Shown piece after piece: positions 46,190 to 58,589 of a DNA stretch of 64,000 nt. The notes under the pieces are model-generated. The model was not told the DNA's origin. It saw only the letters and a program-made list of their open reading frames with translations, and made no database searches. The DNA comes from Buddleja alternifolia. Lineage: Eukaryota; Streptophyta; Magnoliopsida; Lamiales; Scrophulariaceae. Made by a program: the position numbers and the translations under genes. The stretch covers positions 5,831,077 to 5,895,076 of the forward strand of contig CM033408.1 in NCBI GenBank assembly GCA_019426215.1, in the 5' to 3' direction. The first letter of the stretch is position 1; each line of letters opens with the position of its first letter.

Positions 46190-47038
46190 GAGTAATGATA
46201 TTGGCACTCCAAAATTTACTATAGGAGCTCCAACTTTAATTTTTACACTTGAATATGACAAAATTATCCTTGGATTTTAAAACTACCCCTATGCATTCAA
46301 AACACAACTATTATCATGTTATAGGTTCTTTTCACTACTTTAAGCCAAAGTCAATTAATAAAAATAATATTCGGCAAAAATGAAACAAGTAATTAAAGTG
46401 TGAAGCATCATCAACAAAACAAAGTAATAATATTTTAAATCGAGAATGACAATTATTATATGAATCAAAAAGAATAAAAAAATGAATATCAACTTCAATT
46501 AATTTACTCTACTTTGCTTTTATATTAGAATCTAGGAGTCAATTTTATATTTTGTTCAAGCAATAAGTTTAGTTTCTTCAGACAATAATGCATAAAATTA
46601 ATTAACGTAAATTATGTTCTTCTCTCAAACAAAAAATCTACACTTATAAAATTAATTAGCTACTTTATATACAACGTGAATTTGAATACATAAAAGATTA
46701 AAAATATGAATTTTTTTTTCTTTAATTGATCTTGATGAATAATTTTATGCTTGCATATAAATATATATTATATGCTTTTAAAGGTTCAAAAAGATCGTTA
46801 TGCAGTACTGATTTATTCATAATATATTATCCTGACATGATTATATAAATGAAGTAAAGAATTTTTTTTATTTTTGATCTAGATTAAACATAAGCGGAAT
46901 TTATTAGTATGAAAATTTAATTAAGTAGTGAGGAAAAAATGAAGCAAAAAAGTGGCTTTGATTTAGAAATGGGTATTCTTGTCATTTTCTATAAATGGAG
47001 CTCCAATAGTAATTTTTGGAGCTCCAATATCATTCCTC
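46190..47038. mobile_element. Non-autonomous Mutator-like element with perfect 9-bp target duplication
   Basis: An 849-bp element flanked by TAATTTCAA at 46181-46189 and 47039-47047, a perfect 9-bp duplication. The ends are GAGTAATGATATTGG and CCAATATCATTCCTC. The inverted repeats extend about 70 bp (GGAGCTCCAA, AATGACAA). The interior is AT-rich with no transposase. Confidence 0.85.
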
Positions 47039-47047
47039 TAATTTCAA

Positions 47048-48121
47048 CTCAAGCATATGCCAACTGGATTAGACATTTTTCTTTATAGAGGTTGAGAAAT
47101 GCTAAACATGCTTCCTAACTGATGCTTTTTGACTCACCTAAGCATCAAAATCCTATAAACAATAAAGTACAACCTTACACACACACACACAAACACATAT
47201 AAGTATGTGGAGTGAGACTCCACATCCCAGCATAATCACAACCATCCGTATACTGTGGACCCCACATAAATCCTATCATATAGACAGTTGAGAAAATTTC
47301 TCTGTTCATATTACAAGACAACCATAAATAACTATACATACTCTTCACAAAGATTAACGGAATGCAAATCAGAGATCAAGGTTATTTCAGCACAGCAGAT
47401 GACAATACAGAAATATCTCTTTAAGCAATCGGACATAACAATTTCTATGTCAATGTGGACCGGTAGAAACGAAACACAAAGTAAAAACAATATTAGCAGC
47501 ATCATTTCCATCCCTTTTCCAACAAAATTATTTCTACAGCACAAGTCTCATCATTCATAAGGATTCAGCAGTTGAAAAGTTGAGTTGCAGGGCAAGGCAA
47601 GAAACCTCGAATATGGATTAAATAATTCGTTTGAAACAGATACAGAACAGATAATATAACGTTACGTATTAGTCTATCTGACAGATGTTTGTTACTTGGA
47701 TATATTTGTGTTCCTAAACATTTAAGAATATATAATTGGTATCCAATGAGCTAGGAATTGCAAAAATGCACGTTTTCTAAGCGTAAGTACGTTAACAAGT
47801 CTAAAGAAGAAAGTTTTGAAAGCATCAAACTCGACTCTTTCTAGGGAACAAAATAGTTGTGTACTTCCCTCTTTTTTCTTTTGTCTTTGTTCAACCCTAA
47901 ACTTTTGCGTACAAGAAATCAACTAAAACTGCTTTTGAGTTGTGAGGCAAAGATTGCACTACTTGTAGGAAACACTAAGTACGATAGAAATACAACTAAT
48001 CAATCATCAAGTAGCCAATCAGCTTCGATCTACCAATCTTAGACGTAAAATTATGAATAATAAAGTTAAGAGACATTTAAGATCTTACAAGATACTTATT
48101 GCAAGCAAATTAAGTCTTAAG
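47048..48121. other. Intergenic, possible transcript end region
   Basis: Contains a CA repeat at about 47178-47195. The stretch at about 47290-47640 is less AT-rich than its surroundings. It might belong to a 3' untranslated region of the PPR gene on the minus strand, spliced in from upstream, but this is not provable here. The short open frames have no domain. Confidence 0.3.
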
Positions 48122-48125
48122 AAAC

Positions 48126-48590
48126 TTAGGCTATGTTCGTTTACGTTTTAAAAACTTTTTTTTTTTTTTTCTGAATGACAATTTTCTAAGAACACCACTA
48201 CAAACGATTTTCAACCAATAACACTTCTTTTTTCAAATTCTCTTTTACATTTCCTTTTATAACTAACTGCCTATCAATTTAACACATCTGTCATTTCACA
48301 TATCTCTCACCAATAATTACTTACTATAACTATTCTTTCTTTTATCTTTCGTGTACTATTTTTTAATCATATAAATATTACCAAAATAAATAACTCAATC
48401 ATTTTACATATCTTACATGAACAAATCACACTTGATATGATACATTTCACTAATTCTAGACATTTTCTAAAAATATAAACAAACACAACCAAAACAACAT
48501 AATTTTCACATGAATACTCGTAATGCAAATTTCCCGAAGAGTTTTCTAAAACTCACCCAAAAACATAAACAAACATATAGCCTTAACTTT
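48126..48590. repeat. hAT-like inverted-repeat element
   Basis: The left end TTAGGCTATGTTCGTTTACG is complemented by the right end AACATAAACAAACATATAGC. The AT-rich interior has no open frame. It is related in its ends to 8078-8811 and 58716-59132. No clean 8-bp duplication was seen. Confidence 0.5.
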
Positions 48591-48951
48591 ACAATTTACG
48601 CCCATTTTTCTCTAGTATACCAGTATTTCAAATTTCAAAATGAGATACCTTTCCGAAAATAAAACCAAACAAAGCCTATAATTCTTTGTCATCGAAAATT
48701 TACAATGAACTATACAAAAACATCATTCTTTCACTGTCATTGACGATTCTCTAACAGTAAAAAGCATTATTATTGTCAGTGAAAAGATGAAATGCCAACC
48801 TTAAGGTTGATGAAGTACCTTGTTTGCATTTGAAGAACAACATTCGAATGAGAAGTCTTGATCATAGCAAATTTCGTTTGCCCAATAAGGTTGTGAAATC
48901 ATAGTAACATACAATACCGAAGAAGTAAACCTTTTCGATCCATCCTATACT

Positions 48952-50835
48952 TCAGAACAACTCAAAGCCGTTTACCATATATTCGCAATCATACAAATGA
49001 TGCTTCATTGTGTTGAGCAACATATATATTTCTTTGGCTCTTGAATGAGTTTTATCCCCCATCCTAAATTCATAAACTAAACCATCCAATTCAATTGAAC
49101 TGCATCCGGGAATTTTCTTTATTTTCCTTTCTCTCATTCCCTTTCTTATTTGCATCACATTTTTCCATTGCTTCTCAGAAGCATATAAATTTGACAAGAG
49201 CACGTACGCACCGTCTTTTTCAGGCTCCACCTTTAGAAGCTTCTTCATTATTCTTTCAGCAAGCTCGAGTTCTCCATGAATCTTACAAGCTCCTAGCAAC
49301 GATCCCCATATGAACTTATCTGGTTCAATTGGCATATTCTTTACAAATTCATATGCCTCATTAATCAAGCCTGCACGACAAAGAAGATCGACCCTACAAC
49401 CATAATGCTCGATTTTAGGTTTTATGTTATACAACTTCGACATATTTGCAAAATGCTTTTTGCCGTCATTTACAAGCCCACTATGACAACACGCTGTTAA
49501 AACACCAATAAATATGACCTCATTTGGTTCTAAACCAATTTCACACATCTCATGGAAGAGCTCAAGTGCAATCTCCCCTTTTCCATGCATAGCTAAACCC
49601 ATTATGACACCACTATATGCAAAAACATCTCTACGCTTGATACATGAGAATACTCTAAGGGCATCGTCTATGCTTCCACACTTTGCATACATATCAACAA
49701 GAGAATTTCCTATATGCCCCTCTATCTTAATTCGATTTTTATCAACATATGCATGAATCCACTTCCCCAATTCAAGTGCCCCTAAATTTGCACAAGAGTT
49801 GAGGATACCAACTATAGTGACTTCATCTGGTTCAACTCCTTCCTTCCTCATCTCACGAAACACACTCAAAGCTTTTCTATATTCGCCACTTTGAGCTAGG
49901 CCTGATATCATAGAATTCCAAGAAACCAAATTTTTCACCAGCATTCGTCTAAAAACAACACGAGCAGATTCAATATCCCCACATTTCAAATACATGTCTA
50001 CCAACGCATTCCCAACAAACACATCAACATATACGCCACGATCCCGCATATATTCATGTAACCTCCTGCCTAATCTCAAATCCCCCAATTTAGCACATGC
50101 GGAAATAACAACCACCATCATCTTCTCGTCCGCCTTCACCTCCACCTCACACATATCGAAAAACACCTCCACGCCTTCCAAAAGGAACCCATTATCCACA
50201 TACCCCTGAATCAACGCAGTCCAAGTAACCAAGTCTCGTTGAGGACTTCCATCAAACACTTTCCGGGCATCCAAAACTCTCCCACAAACACCATAAAAAC
50301 GCGTCAACGTGTTCGCCACATACACATCCAACACAAACCCATTCTTTATCACATTGGCATGCACCATTTGCCCTTCTCTCAGCGCCAACAATTGAGTGCA
50401 AGCTTTGAGAACAAAAGGGTACGTGTAATTATTACCAAATAGGCCATTTTCAATCAAACTTTTGTACAAAAGTAGACAAACCAATGTATGTCTCTTATTT
50501 CTTGAACCCGAAAAGTATTTTATGACATCATTATATACATATATATCTGGATTGAGTAATTGGGAGAAAAGAGCGTAAATGTAGCTCAGGTCTGTGAAGG
50601 GTGAGAATGAAGTAGATATAGATATGATTTGGGTGTATAAAATTTGTTGGGTTTGGAGAGATGGGGTTGATTTAATGAGTAAGGAGTGAACTTGTTTGAG
50701 TTGTTGTGTGGATTTACAGGATTGAAGTTTGTGGGAGAATGAGAAATTATCATTGGAATAATAGTTATAATTATTGTTTTCGTAATGAGTGTATGAAGAA
50801 GGTGTGAAAGAAAAACAAGAACACATCATCGTCAT
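48952..50835 (-). CDS. Pentatricopeptide-repeat protein, PLS class with E region
   Basis: Plant PPR proteins bind specific RNAs in mitochondria or chloroplasts; PLS/E members mostly take part in C-to-U editing. This single-exon gene encodes 627 residues from the ATG at 50835 (other Met codons follow at once). After a Ser/Asn/Tyr-rich start that could be an organelle presequence, PPR units follow. Examples are YPFVLKACTQLLALREGQMV, NTLTRFYGVCGRVLDARKVF, WTALIQGYVDNGFLLEGVEV, NALVDMYLKCGDIESARVVF, WNSMISGLAQSGEYRKALSV and NSLVDMYAKCGSIDDALRVF. The C-terminal E region runs from GSLLGACKIHGELELAERI through PGCSSIELDGLVYEF to GDKTHSRAKEIYMLL. No DYW domain follows, so an editing role would need a partner deaminase. 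The frame is intact. I cannot name the orthologue or target RNA. Confidence 0.93.
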   Translation of the reverse strand: MTMMCSCFSFTPSSYTHYENNNYNYYSNDNFSFSHKLQSCKSTQQLKQVHSLLIKSTPSLQTQQILYTQIISISTSFSPFTDLSYIYALFSQLLNPDIYVYNDVIKYFSGSRNKRHTLVCLLLYKSLIENGLFGNNYTYPFVLKACTQLLALREGQMVHANVIKNGFVLDVYVANTLTRFYGVCGRVLDARKVFDGSPQRDLVTWTALIQGYVDNGFLLEGVEVFFDMCEVEVKADEKMMVVVISACAKLGDLRLGRRLHEYMRDRGVYVDVFVGNALVDMYLKCGDIESARVVFRRMLVKNLVSWNSMISGLAQSGEYRKALSVFREMRKEGVEPDEVTIVGILNSCANLGALELGKWIHAYVDKNRIKIEGHIGNSLVDMYAKCGSIDDALRVFSCIKRRDVFAYSGVIMGLAMHGKGEIALELFHEMCEIGLEPNEVIFIGVLTACCHSGLVNDGKKHFANMSKLYNIKPKIEHYGCRVDLLCRAGLINEAYEFVKNMPIEPDKFIWGSLLGACKIHGELELAERIMKKLLKVEPEKDGAYVLLSNLYASEKQWKNVMQIRKGMRERKIKKIPGCSSIELDGLVYEFRMGDKTHSRAKEIYMLLNTMKHHLYDCEYMVNGFELF

Positions 50836-52182
50836 CTGCTATATGTATCATGTATGTACATTAATCTATTTCCTTTCTTCGAAGTCTGAATTTAATTGTC
50901 ATGGAAGAATATTCTCTGAATTATTAAAGTAATTTGAATAAAACGGTATATTTTTACGTGACTAGTTAAAAAAACAAAGTATCGACTTACTTAATATTCG
51001 ACTCGAGATCATCTATTAAAAGTTCGTTTGAGTTTGATTGTTAACATGTTAAGCTAAACTTGAACAACCTTACGCGTGTCTGTTAAATTTGAGGCTCTGC
51101 TCGATCTCGACTAGAAGTTTAATAATCGACTCGAGATCATCTGTTAAAAGTTCGTTTGAGCTTGATTGTTAACATGTTAAGCCAAACTTGAGCAACTTTA
51201 CGTGTGTCTGTTAAATTTGAGACTCTGCTCGATCTCGACTAGATTAGTAAGAAATATTAATATATATGCAGAAAAATTAAGTTATTCGAGCTGATCGATT
51301 AATAATTAAACCGAACTCAAAACAAATTTTGAAACTCGATAATAATTGAAACAAATTGACTGAAAACGTTAGAGTAATTTACAGCAGCCCTTATACATCT
51401 TTATTCTATATTTCTTAAATTATTATGCGTCAATATTTTACCAAATTTTCGATTAACATACGATTTATTCATGAATATTGTTCTGATTTCAGTATAATCA
51501 AAATAATTAGAAACAATCACATTATACTAATCTATCTTTGTATTTTGCTCCAATAAATATATATCATCTTACTAGATAATTAGAAGCTAATTAGAATTAT
51601 CATTTTCTTGATTAAATGGGTAATATTCATGAAAAATATGAGTATTTTTTTTCGAGCTACATACTATTAATCGCAAATTTTTATTATGAATTTTTGTAAT
51701 GCAAACAAAATTTTATCAATCTTTTCTCAAACTATTCGAGTAATAACCGAATTCCAAATTTTAAAACTTCCCGAGTTGCATGTGAATCCTCATGTTTCAT
51801 TATTATGAATGTCACAAAGCGCATCGCACGTTACAAATTCAAACATTATTCAGGACGTAAGACTTCCACTTTACATGGATACATTATGAGTTGACAATGT
51901 CCAACTGATGATAATTGATCGATTGAGAAACAAATTATTTTCTAGTAATTAGATCTTCTTTATTGAGATAGTCACTGTTGGTATAAATCGAATTAAAGGG
52001 TCACACACACACACACACAAAAAAAAAAAATTATCGTATTTTTACCGTTGCCCTGCAGATAATCCATAAATGTAATCAAGTCTTTAAACTGTCAACGGGT
52101 TATCGAATCTTTTCACATTGTCTCGTTCCAATATTCTCATACAAGAACTGTACCATCGTTCTCGAAGAAGTTATATTATATA
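50836..52182. other. Intergenic between the PPR and NRPB8 genes
   Basis: Presumed upstream flank of the PPR gene on the left and 3' flank of NRPB8 on the right. Apart from the duplicated block at 50993-51248 and a CA/A run at about 52002-52030, nothing is recognised. GAGCTCG-like fragments near 51290 hint at old hAT sequence. Confidence 0.45.
50993..51248. repeat. 128-bp tandem duplication
   Basis: Two units share CGACTCGAGATCATCT at 50999 and 51127, with matching tails (TCTGCTCGATCTCGACTAGA). They differ at several positions. Confidence 0.88.
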
Positions 52183-54720
52183 TCAGATCTTCCTCAAGAG
52201 AAGAAACAACTTTTGACCGGGTTTAAACTTGTGCATCTTCAAGGGATCACCTTTCAGCATCAGCTGAAGTCCTCCGAACGAAATATATACCAACCTGACA
52301 TAAAGGAAAACTCGGATGTCAGTGAAGGAATGCCAAATAAAGTGTCATACCAAAGACGAACCAAATCAATCTAGATTGAACGATTTCAAATACATATAAC
52401 AAACACATTCACTTGTTTGGTTAATGTAGAACAGTTAGCTTGCATTTGGATCGATGGATTTGAATTTGGAGGAATAATTTCAAGTGATTCAATCATTAAA
52501 AAGACTCGAAATTGAAGTCATTTGAAATCCATCATAATAATTGAAAACGCAGAGTTACAAGATATTTGAAATCCATTATATCTTGAAATGGAATCATTCA
52601 AACTATCTCAATGGATTTATTAAATAAATTTGAAATCCACTGCTTGCAAATCCTTCAATCTAGACACATCCTTATAATTTTTCAAACCCTCCAGCACTCA
52701 TTTTGAATCATTTTCTCAACCATTATTGGCAACTCCAAATCCATCTATTATTAAAATTCGTATTGAAATCTATAATGTCCAAATCCTTTCCTCAGACCCA
52801 AATTCTTAAATCCAAACACAAAGAATGAAAAACTAAGCACCATTGGCAATATAATTTTTTTTCGATTTCTTTAACATCAAAAAGGCCCTCTAACACAATG
52901 GTGTGGGCTGTTGAAGCAAAGAGTACGGCTTCGTGGTATTGGAGAAGATTGTTGGCAATTCGAACACAATTCTTGGAGGCGGTGGATATTGTACACACCC
53001 GGTGGAAACGAGGTAAGTTTTCAATACACCAAGCTTACTTACATGGGCGAGAACATTTTGATGAAGTGGGGTGGAGAAAGTTGGTGTGGGGACAAGGGCC
53101 TATGGCCAAACACAGATTTATTGTGTGGCTAGCTTTTTTGAATAAATTGAAAACAAGGGATCGCCTTCAGAGATGGAAGAATATCGAAGATGATCGCTGC
53201 TTATTGTGTAATCAGGACAGGGAGAGCAGGGATCATATTTTCTTTCATTGCCCTTTTGTTCAGGAAGTTGTGGCAAGGACATGGACAAAACTCAATCTTG
53301 TATGTAAACAAAAACAGTGGGACAATATGGTACAATAGAGTTTGAAGATAAGCAGGGGTAAAACGGAATTGAGTAAACGGAAAAGATGTTTGTTTGCAGC
53401 CATCATTTATCACATCTGGATTGAAGAAATAGACGAGTCTTTCAAATTGGTAGAAGTAGTATAGATGAGTTAGTTAGAAGGATTTGGAATGTAATTCAGT
53501 CTAAATTTGGAGAAAGGTAATGCCCAAGTATACCTGGTGTAGGTGTATGAGTGTTCGTTTATAATAAAAGCTTACTAGTTCCACAAAAAAAAAAAAAAAA
53601 AAAAAAAAAGGGCCCTCTAACGAATAAGAGCTAACTTAAAATGACTTATACGCATGATAGATAGAAAACTTCCAGTACGGGCAAGACACTCAGAATAACT
53701 TGAGCAAAGAAGCGTGGTATACATACACATCCTTGCTTCCATCATCTCTCACTTTTCCCTTTTCTCCGTCTTCCGACATCTTATACAGAAGCCCATGCAT
53801 CACATACTCAAACTTGTCAGCAAGTGATTTCTGTTTATCCTGCAAATCGAGGATAAAGTTAAGAGTCTTGAGTCATAACTTAATACTACGTTATCCTAGA
53901 TTCTCCTTATACTTGAGTTGTTAAATACGAGCAATTCATACTTATTACTTTAACAAGTATCTCACATACACACAACATAACATGATGTTTCACCCCGAAA
54001 ACAAATATTTCAGATCCTCTAAAAAATTGCAGAGAAGGAGACAACTAATGAATCAGTATAAGTGCACAAACTTTGAATTAATAACACCTATTATGATTAA
54101 ACAACAATCATGGCACAACCCCACTACAAATCGATTTACAGAAAAATGCATTTATCCAAATCAAACAAGCATAGCCTATTAATTGAACATATCACATCTA
54201 AAATGTACATATTTCTATCCCTGCTCTCTTCACATCTAGAAATCCATCAATCGGCACTATCCTTCCATAATATATATCGAGCAGATTATCTATTTCCCGA
54301 AATTCGATAACTCATAAGGAACGATCGCAAAACTAACCGCACCTCGGAAAAATGGCCTGAAACAACAGAACCATCTAAATGTAGAGTATCAGAGATCACC
54401 ATCCTATACTTCTCATCAGGAAGCATAGGATACAACTCACTGTGCACATCTAATTCCAAATCGAAGTCTTCGTCTTCAATCTTCGCATGAATTCGCGTAA
54501 CTGAAACATCATTAGTAAAACCCTTAAGCTAAAAACCCATAAATTTTCCATTTCAACACTAATTAAGACATAAAATTTCATGATTAGGGTTTTACTTCAA
54601 AAACAAATATAGTCAATTTGAAATTTACTTATAACTGAAACAAATTATACCTTTGTCATATACAACTTGTTCATCGATCTTGAGGACCTTTATAATCTCA
54701 TCAAAGTAAAAATCCGCCAT
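52183..54720 (-). CDS. NRPB8: RNA polymerase I/II/III shared subunit RPABC3 (RPB8)
   Basis: Small OB-fold subunit common to nuclear RNA polymerases. On the minus strand four exons join in frame: 54720-54651, 54500-54343, 53839-53727 and 52294-52183, giving 150 codons (family about 146). Exon 1 starts MADFYFDEIIKVLKID. Exon 2 holds VTRIHAKIEDEDFDLELDVH and DTLHLDGSVVSG. Exon 3 holds SLADKFEYVMHGLLYKMSED. Exon 4 holds VYISFGGLQLMLKGDPLKM and ends KLFLLLRKI. All introns are GT-AG; the donor GTATGT after exon 3 fits the phase. The VxRI, LDGxxxxG, EYVMHG and FGGLxMxLKGD blocks are diagnostic. Intron 3 (1432 bp) contains a truncated LINE in the opposite direction and a MITE. No disabling change is seen. 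Copy number in the genome is unknown. Confidence 0.9.
52432..52822. repeat. Inverted-repeat element in NRPB8 intron 3
   Basis: The left end GCTTGCATTTGGATCGATGG has an imperfect complement at the right (AAATTCTTAAATCCAAACAC). Inside, GAAATCCA and TGGATTT recur in both orientations. It looks like a hAT-type MITE, but no target duplication was established. Confidence 0.45.
52895..53610 (+). mobile_element. 5'-truncated LINE insertion in NRPB8 intron 3
   Basis: The 11-bp direct repeats GGCCCTCTAAC at 52884-52894 and 53611-53621, with A's before them, bracket the insertion. It ends in a run of about 24 A (53586-53609). The body has an ORF2 zf-RVT region: HQAYLHGREH, WGQGPMAKHRFIVWLAFLNK, RCLLCNQDRESRDHIFFHCP (CX2C...HX4C). 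A stop at 53336 and later stops show it is dead. It belongs to a different LINE lineage from the one at 329-7246. It runs antisense to NRPB8 and lies wholly in the intron. Confidence 0.92.
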
Positions 54721-55148
54721 TGTCAAGAACACAATGTAACCTGTAAGGAACATTAAAAACTCGTTTTTTTTTTCTTTTTCTGCATTTAAACAATAATATC
54801 GAATTTGTAGCTACAAAATGAGAACAAATTAAAAAATTTCTTACAGTCTGACGTGGGTTGCAGGTGCGATACAGAGGAGAGGGGTTTTTGAGCTCTAGGG
54901 TTTTAGGTTTTTCTTTAATTATATTTAAGGAATTACTTTTTAAAACTGGGGGTAAAAAAGATGGAATCGGGTCGGGTTTTATCATAACCTATTTAGTAGA
55001 GTTGGCCCAATTGAAATCCGAAACGGGTCGGTTATATTTTGACTTGACCCAACGAAATTCGGCCCATCCAATTGAACCCATTGTACAAATTAGTAATGTT
55101 CCTAAGGACATATATGCTAAGGAAGGTCTAAAATCTTGGTTGGTGTCG
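54721..55148. other. NRPB8 upstream flank
   Basis: Presumed 5' leader and promoter of NRPB8 (minus strand). The part at about 54960-55090 contains GGGTCGGGTT and CGGCCCATCC, which are repeat-like. An open frame there has no recognised domain. Confidence 0.4.
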
Positions 55149-55322
55149 ATATTGGGGTAGTAAATTTAAGAAAAATTTAATGGAAATTTTGCGGATATCC
55201 GAAATTTCAATTTCAATTTTAAGAAATCATGAAAACTTGGAGAAATCTTTGGAAATTTACAATAAAACTTTGGGTAACTCTAATCATCATAATTGTGCAT
55301 CTTTTATATATTAATAATATTA

Positions 55323-55357
<35 letters not shown>

Positions 55358-55858
55358 TGGGTCTTGTTTTTTTTTTTTTTTGAAAATATATATTGGGTCT
55401 TGTTAAATAGTATGACTAAAACTTGTTACTTGCTGAGAAAATAAAGTATTGGTACTAAATAATGCAACAATTTTTTTCTTTTTGGCAATTTAGATAGAAA
55501 AGGACGTGTGTGGTGGGGTGAAGGTTGGTAGGTGTGGACTAATTTCAAATTTTATTTTTAAATCTAAAGTATTTGAAAATTTGAAAAAAAATAAAAAATT
55601 ATTTTAAATTTCGGGTTTCGATAAAAATTTCAAAAACTTTCGGGTTTCTGACAAAATTTCGGCGGATATTCTGAAAAATAATTTAATATTATTCTCAAAT
55701 TTCGGCAAGTTTCGAATTTCGATAAAGATTTTGAGAAATTTCGGGTTTCAGTTGAAATTTCGTTAGATATTCTGCAAAATTGGATTGAAAGTGCGATTTC
55801 ACTTCGAGACTTCCAGGAATACGAAATTTTGGAATATCAAAGGAAATTTAAAACTATG
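55149..55858. repeat. Dispersed non-coding repeat, copy 1
   Basis: Rich in GAAATTTCGG-type motifs. GCAAAATTGGATTGAAAGTG and GATTTCACTTCGAGAC near its right end match the complement of 59248-59877. Its left part (ATTGGGGTAGTAAATTT, AAATCATGAAAACTTGGAG) matches the other end of that copy in inverse orientation. A (TA)n and a T-run lie inside at about 55330-55380. No protein is encoded. Confidence 0.6.
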
Positions 55859-56465
55859 ATGTTAAGTTTATTTAAATACCTTATAATAAATTGCGTTTGG
55901 ATCCACTTTTTGTGTAACAGCTCATTTATAGGATGGACTTTTCAAAATAAGATTTTCATTAAGTGCTTTTGAACATGTAAAATATTTGATGAAAATGCAC
56001 GTAAGTGACTATTTGGAGAGTGCAGGGAAACAAAAAAGTTTAATATGCATTTCAAATAGACTTTTGAATTTATAATTTATTCCAAAGATCCATTAAATTT
56101 AATTTCCAACATAACAATTTTTAACAAATGGATTTCTGTTATCCAACAGTCCACTTGGAAAGGGCTTTCAAACACTAGTTTACCAAAACGCCCAATTTAA
56201 AAACTTTAGGCTGGACGAATATTGTGCTCGAGGATAATTGTGCATTTGTTATTCACAATTTATGGGATTTTTCCTTGGATCTTTATCTACTTAATTTTAC
56301 TCTTTATCTGATAGTAAGTTAGCTTTAGTGGCTTTTCAATTCCATTTGAGTCATGTTGAAAGGTCGACAAATAATATAGTCCATCATTTAGCGTAGTCTG
56401 TTGTTGGTTTTATTGAGGGCCTTTCTTCTGAATTTTGTTATTCTCTTTCCTATATTGATTAGCAT

Positions 56466-56812
56466 TAGGGCTAAAATATCAATCAAACTACTCAATAATC
56501 AAAACGAGTCCGATCGTTAAAAAATTAGTTTGAACTCCACTTATTAACATATCAAATCAAGATTGAACAAGTTTTTGTATTCAATAAGTTTTGATGTTCG
56601 GCTCGAGCTCAACTCGATTAGTGAAAAATGATAAAAATATGTGCAAAAATGTCAAATTACTCGAGCTCGACTCATGTTTGGTTCAGTAAAAGCTCATTTG
56701 AGCTCGGCTCAATTAACAATCAAACCAATCTTAAACACAACTTTTAAAATGCAATAACAATCCAAATAAACTTGAACAACAACTTATTTGACTCGACTTG
56801 TTTACGGCCCTA
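56466..56812. mobile_element. hAT MITE with perfect 8-bp target duplication
   Basis: A 347-bp element flanked by ATTAGCAT at 56458-56465 and 56813-56820. It begins TAGGGCTAAAATATC and ends TTTACGGCCCTA. The right end, read as its complement (TAGGGCCGTAAACAAGTCGA), resembles the left end of the larger elements at 5228 and 61294. The interior has GAGCTCG motifs. No coding capacity. Confidence 0.85.
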
Positions 56813-57080
56813 ATTAGCATCAGCTGTAGTAGAATAATTTTACCGTTTCTGGTTAAAAAGAAGAGGGAAGAAAAAATGCACTTTCGGTGGAATTCTTGAA
56901 ATAATATATAATTAGGCAATTAGGCATTTGCATGCATAAAACATTTAATCAAGGTTATATGGGAGAATTTAGCCAAAACAAAAAAAACGTGTTTAAAACC
57001 CTAGTTATTGATGGGTATATGTTTAAGGATTATAGTCATTACATATGTAATTAGAAGAATAGATAGTGTGCAAATGAAGT

Positions 57081-58589
57081 TGTTGGTCCTAAGTAGCATA
57101 CGCGAAGGGTCTAAAAGGGGGTTGAGTAGACTCTAAAATTTTCTTGAACTTCAAATCACTTTTGAATGCTTAAGATAAGCTAGACGCTTGACGAGCGTCT
57201 AAAGTTAACTAAGACACAAGGTTTAAACGCTTAACCAAAGTAGGGTTAATGCTTCCAGCGCTTATATCAGGATTAATACAATGGAAATGATTTTAGTGTT
57301 CTTTTAGTTAAAGAGTGAGCGTTTGCATTTTGCTTAGTTGCTTTACTTGATTTGCAAGTTAGAGTGTTATGTGTATGTTTTTATGAATGATAAACGTTAA
57401 GATAAAAGCAATAAACAATAAAGTAAAACAACACAACAATTTGTAAGGTTTGTTGGGCTTATGTAATCACAACTGCGTCATTCTTCTCAGGTTTTCACTT
57501 GGAGGAAATTACTAATTGATCCTGGAAGTTTCACACAAACAACTTCTACATACAACAATTAATAATAACAAAGGTAGTATCATCAAGCTCCTTTATCACA
57601 CAGATTTGAGCTCCTTAACTCCTTCGGCTATCTCTTCTTTTACTTAGAAATAGTGAGATCTTCAACTTCGACTTTCACACAGAATTACGAGGTTGGAGAT
57701 TTGGTTGTCAAAATGTTCGTTTGATAAAATCAAACTTTGGAATATCTCAATAATAGAGTGGGTTCTTCTAGGAAAGATGTTTGAGATATTTTTTGACTGT
57801 TTTAGGGATGGATGAAAAGCTTTATGAATGTTGGCTATGGAATTTGAACTTTTCTAAAAGTTTAAGGAATAAGACTTGAATGTAACAAATGTTCGGTTTG
57901 TAAGCTTGTAAATTCTCTTATTTTGACTTATTGCTGAAGTCCTATTTATAGACAACTTTGGAAGAAGTGTCTATTTGACACGATTCAAGCGTGTCCCATT
58001 TAATTTGGTGAGTGAGCCACTTTCTGTCTTCTATCCCTGAAATTCTGCTGCAAAAAACTTGGTGCGGCAAACTTTGAAGGTTGACAGTCCAATCACAAAT
58101 GCTTGTTTGTACGTCCGGGAGTTCTATTACATTTAATGTTTTTTTCAACATTTAATGCATTTGAAATAAATGAACGTTGGACATTAATGCTCTGACTTTA
58201 ATTGCATTTAACTTCGTGTGGACTTAGAAATAAATTCATGTGAATTCTGTTTTGATGAACGCTCATTCAACCTTGAATGATCTTCAGCCCTTGACTTTGC
58301 CTTGACGCTCAGACTGCTCGACGCTCAGTCAAAACTTCGTAGATCTTCATCTTGTGAAGACTTCAGGAGCTTGATCTTCATACTTGACTTCATAGACTCC
58401 CCTAAAATTCTATCAATACTCAAGCGTTCAAACACTTAGACTAACAATCTAAAGTAAATGAAAAAGCCTTATACAAATCTAACTTCAAAGCCTATACATA
58501 TTTCTATTGAGATTAAACTTATATAACTTGGGGTCTAACATAAATCCAAATTATAATTATCAAAACATTTAACATGAAATTTCCTAACA
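57081..58589. mobile_element. Possible solo LTR
   Basis: A 1.5-kb block begins TGTTGGTCCTAAGTAGC and ends TTTCCTAACA, as an LTR would. It contains GGGTTGAGTAGAC near its start and GACGCTCAGACTGCTCGACG toward its end. No coding frame is seen. The flanking 5-mers do not match clearly, so this is tentative. Confidence 0.35.
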
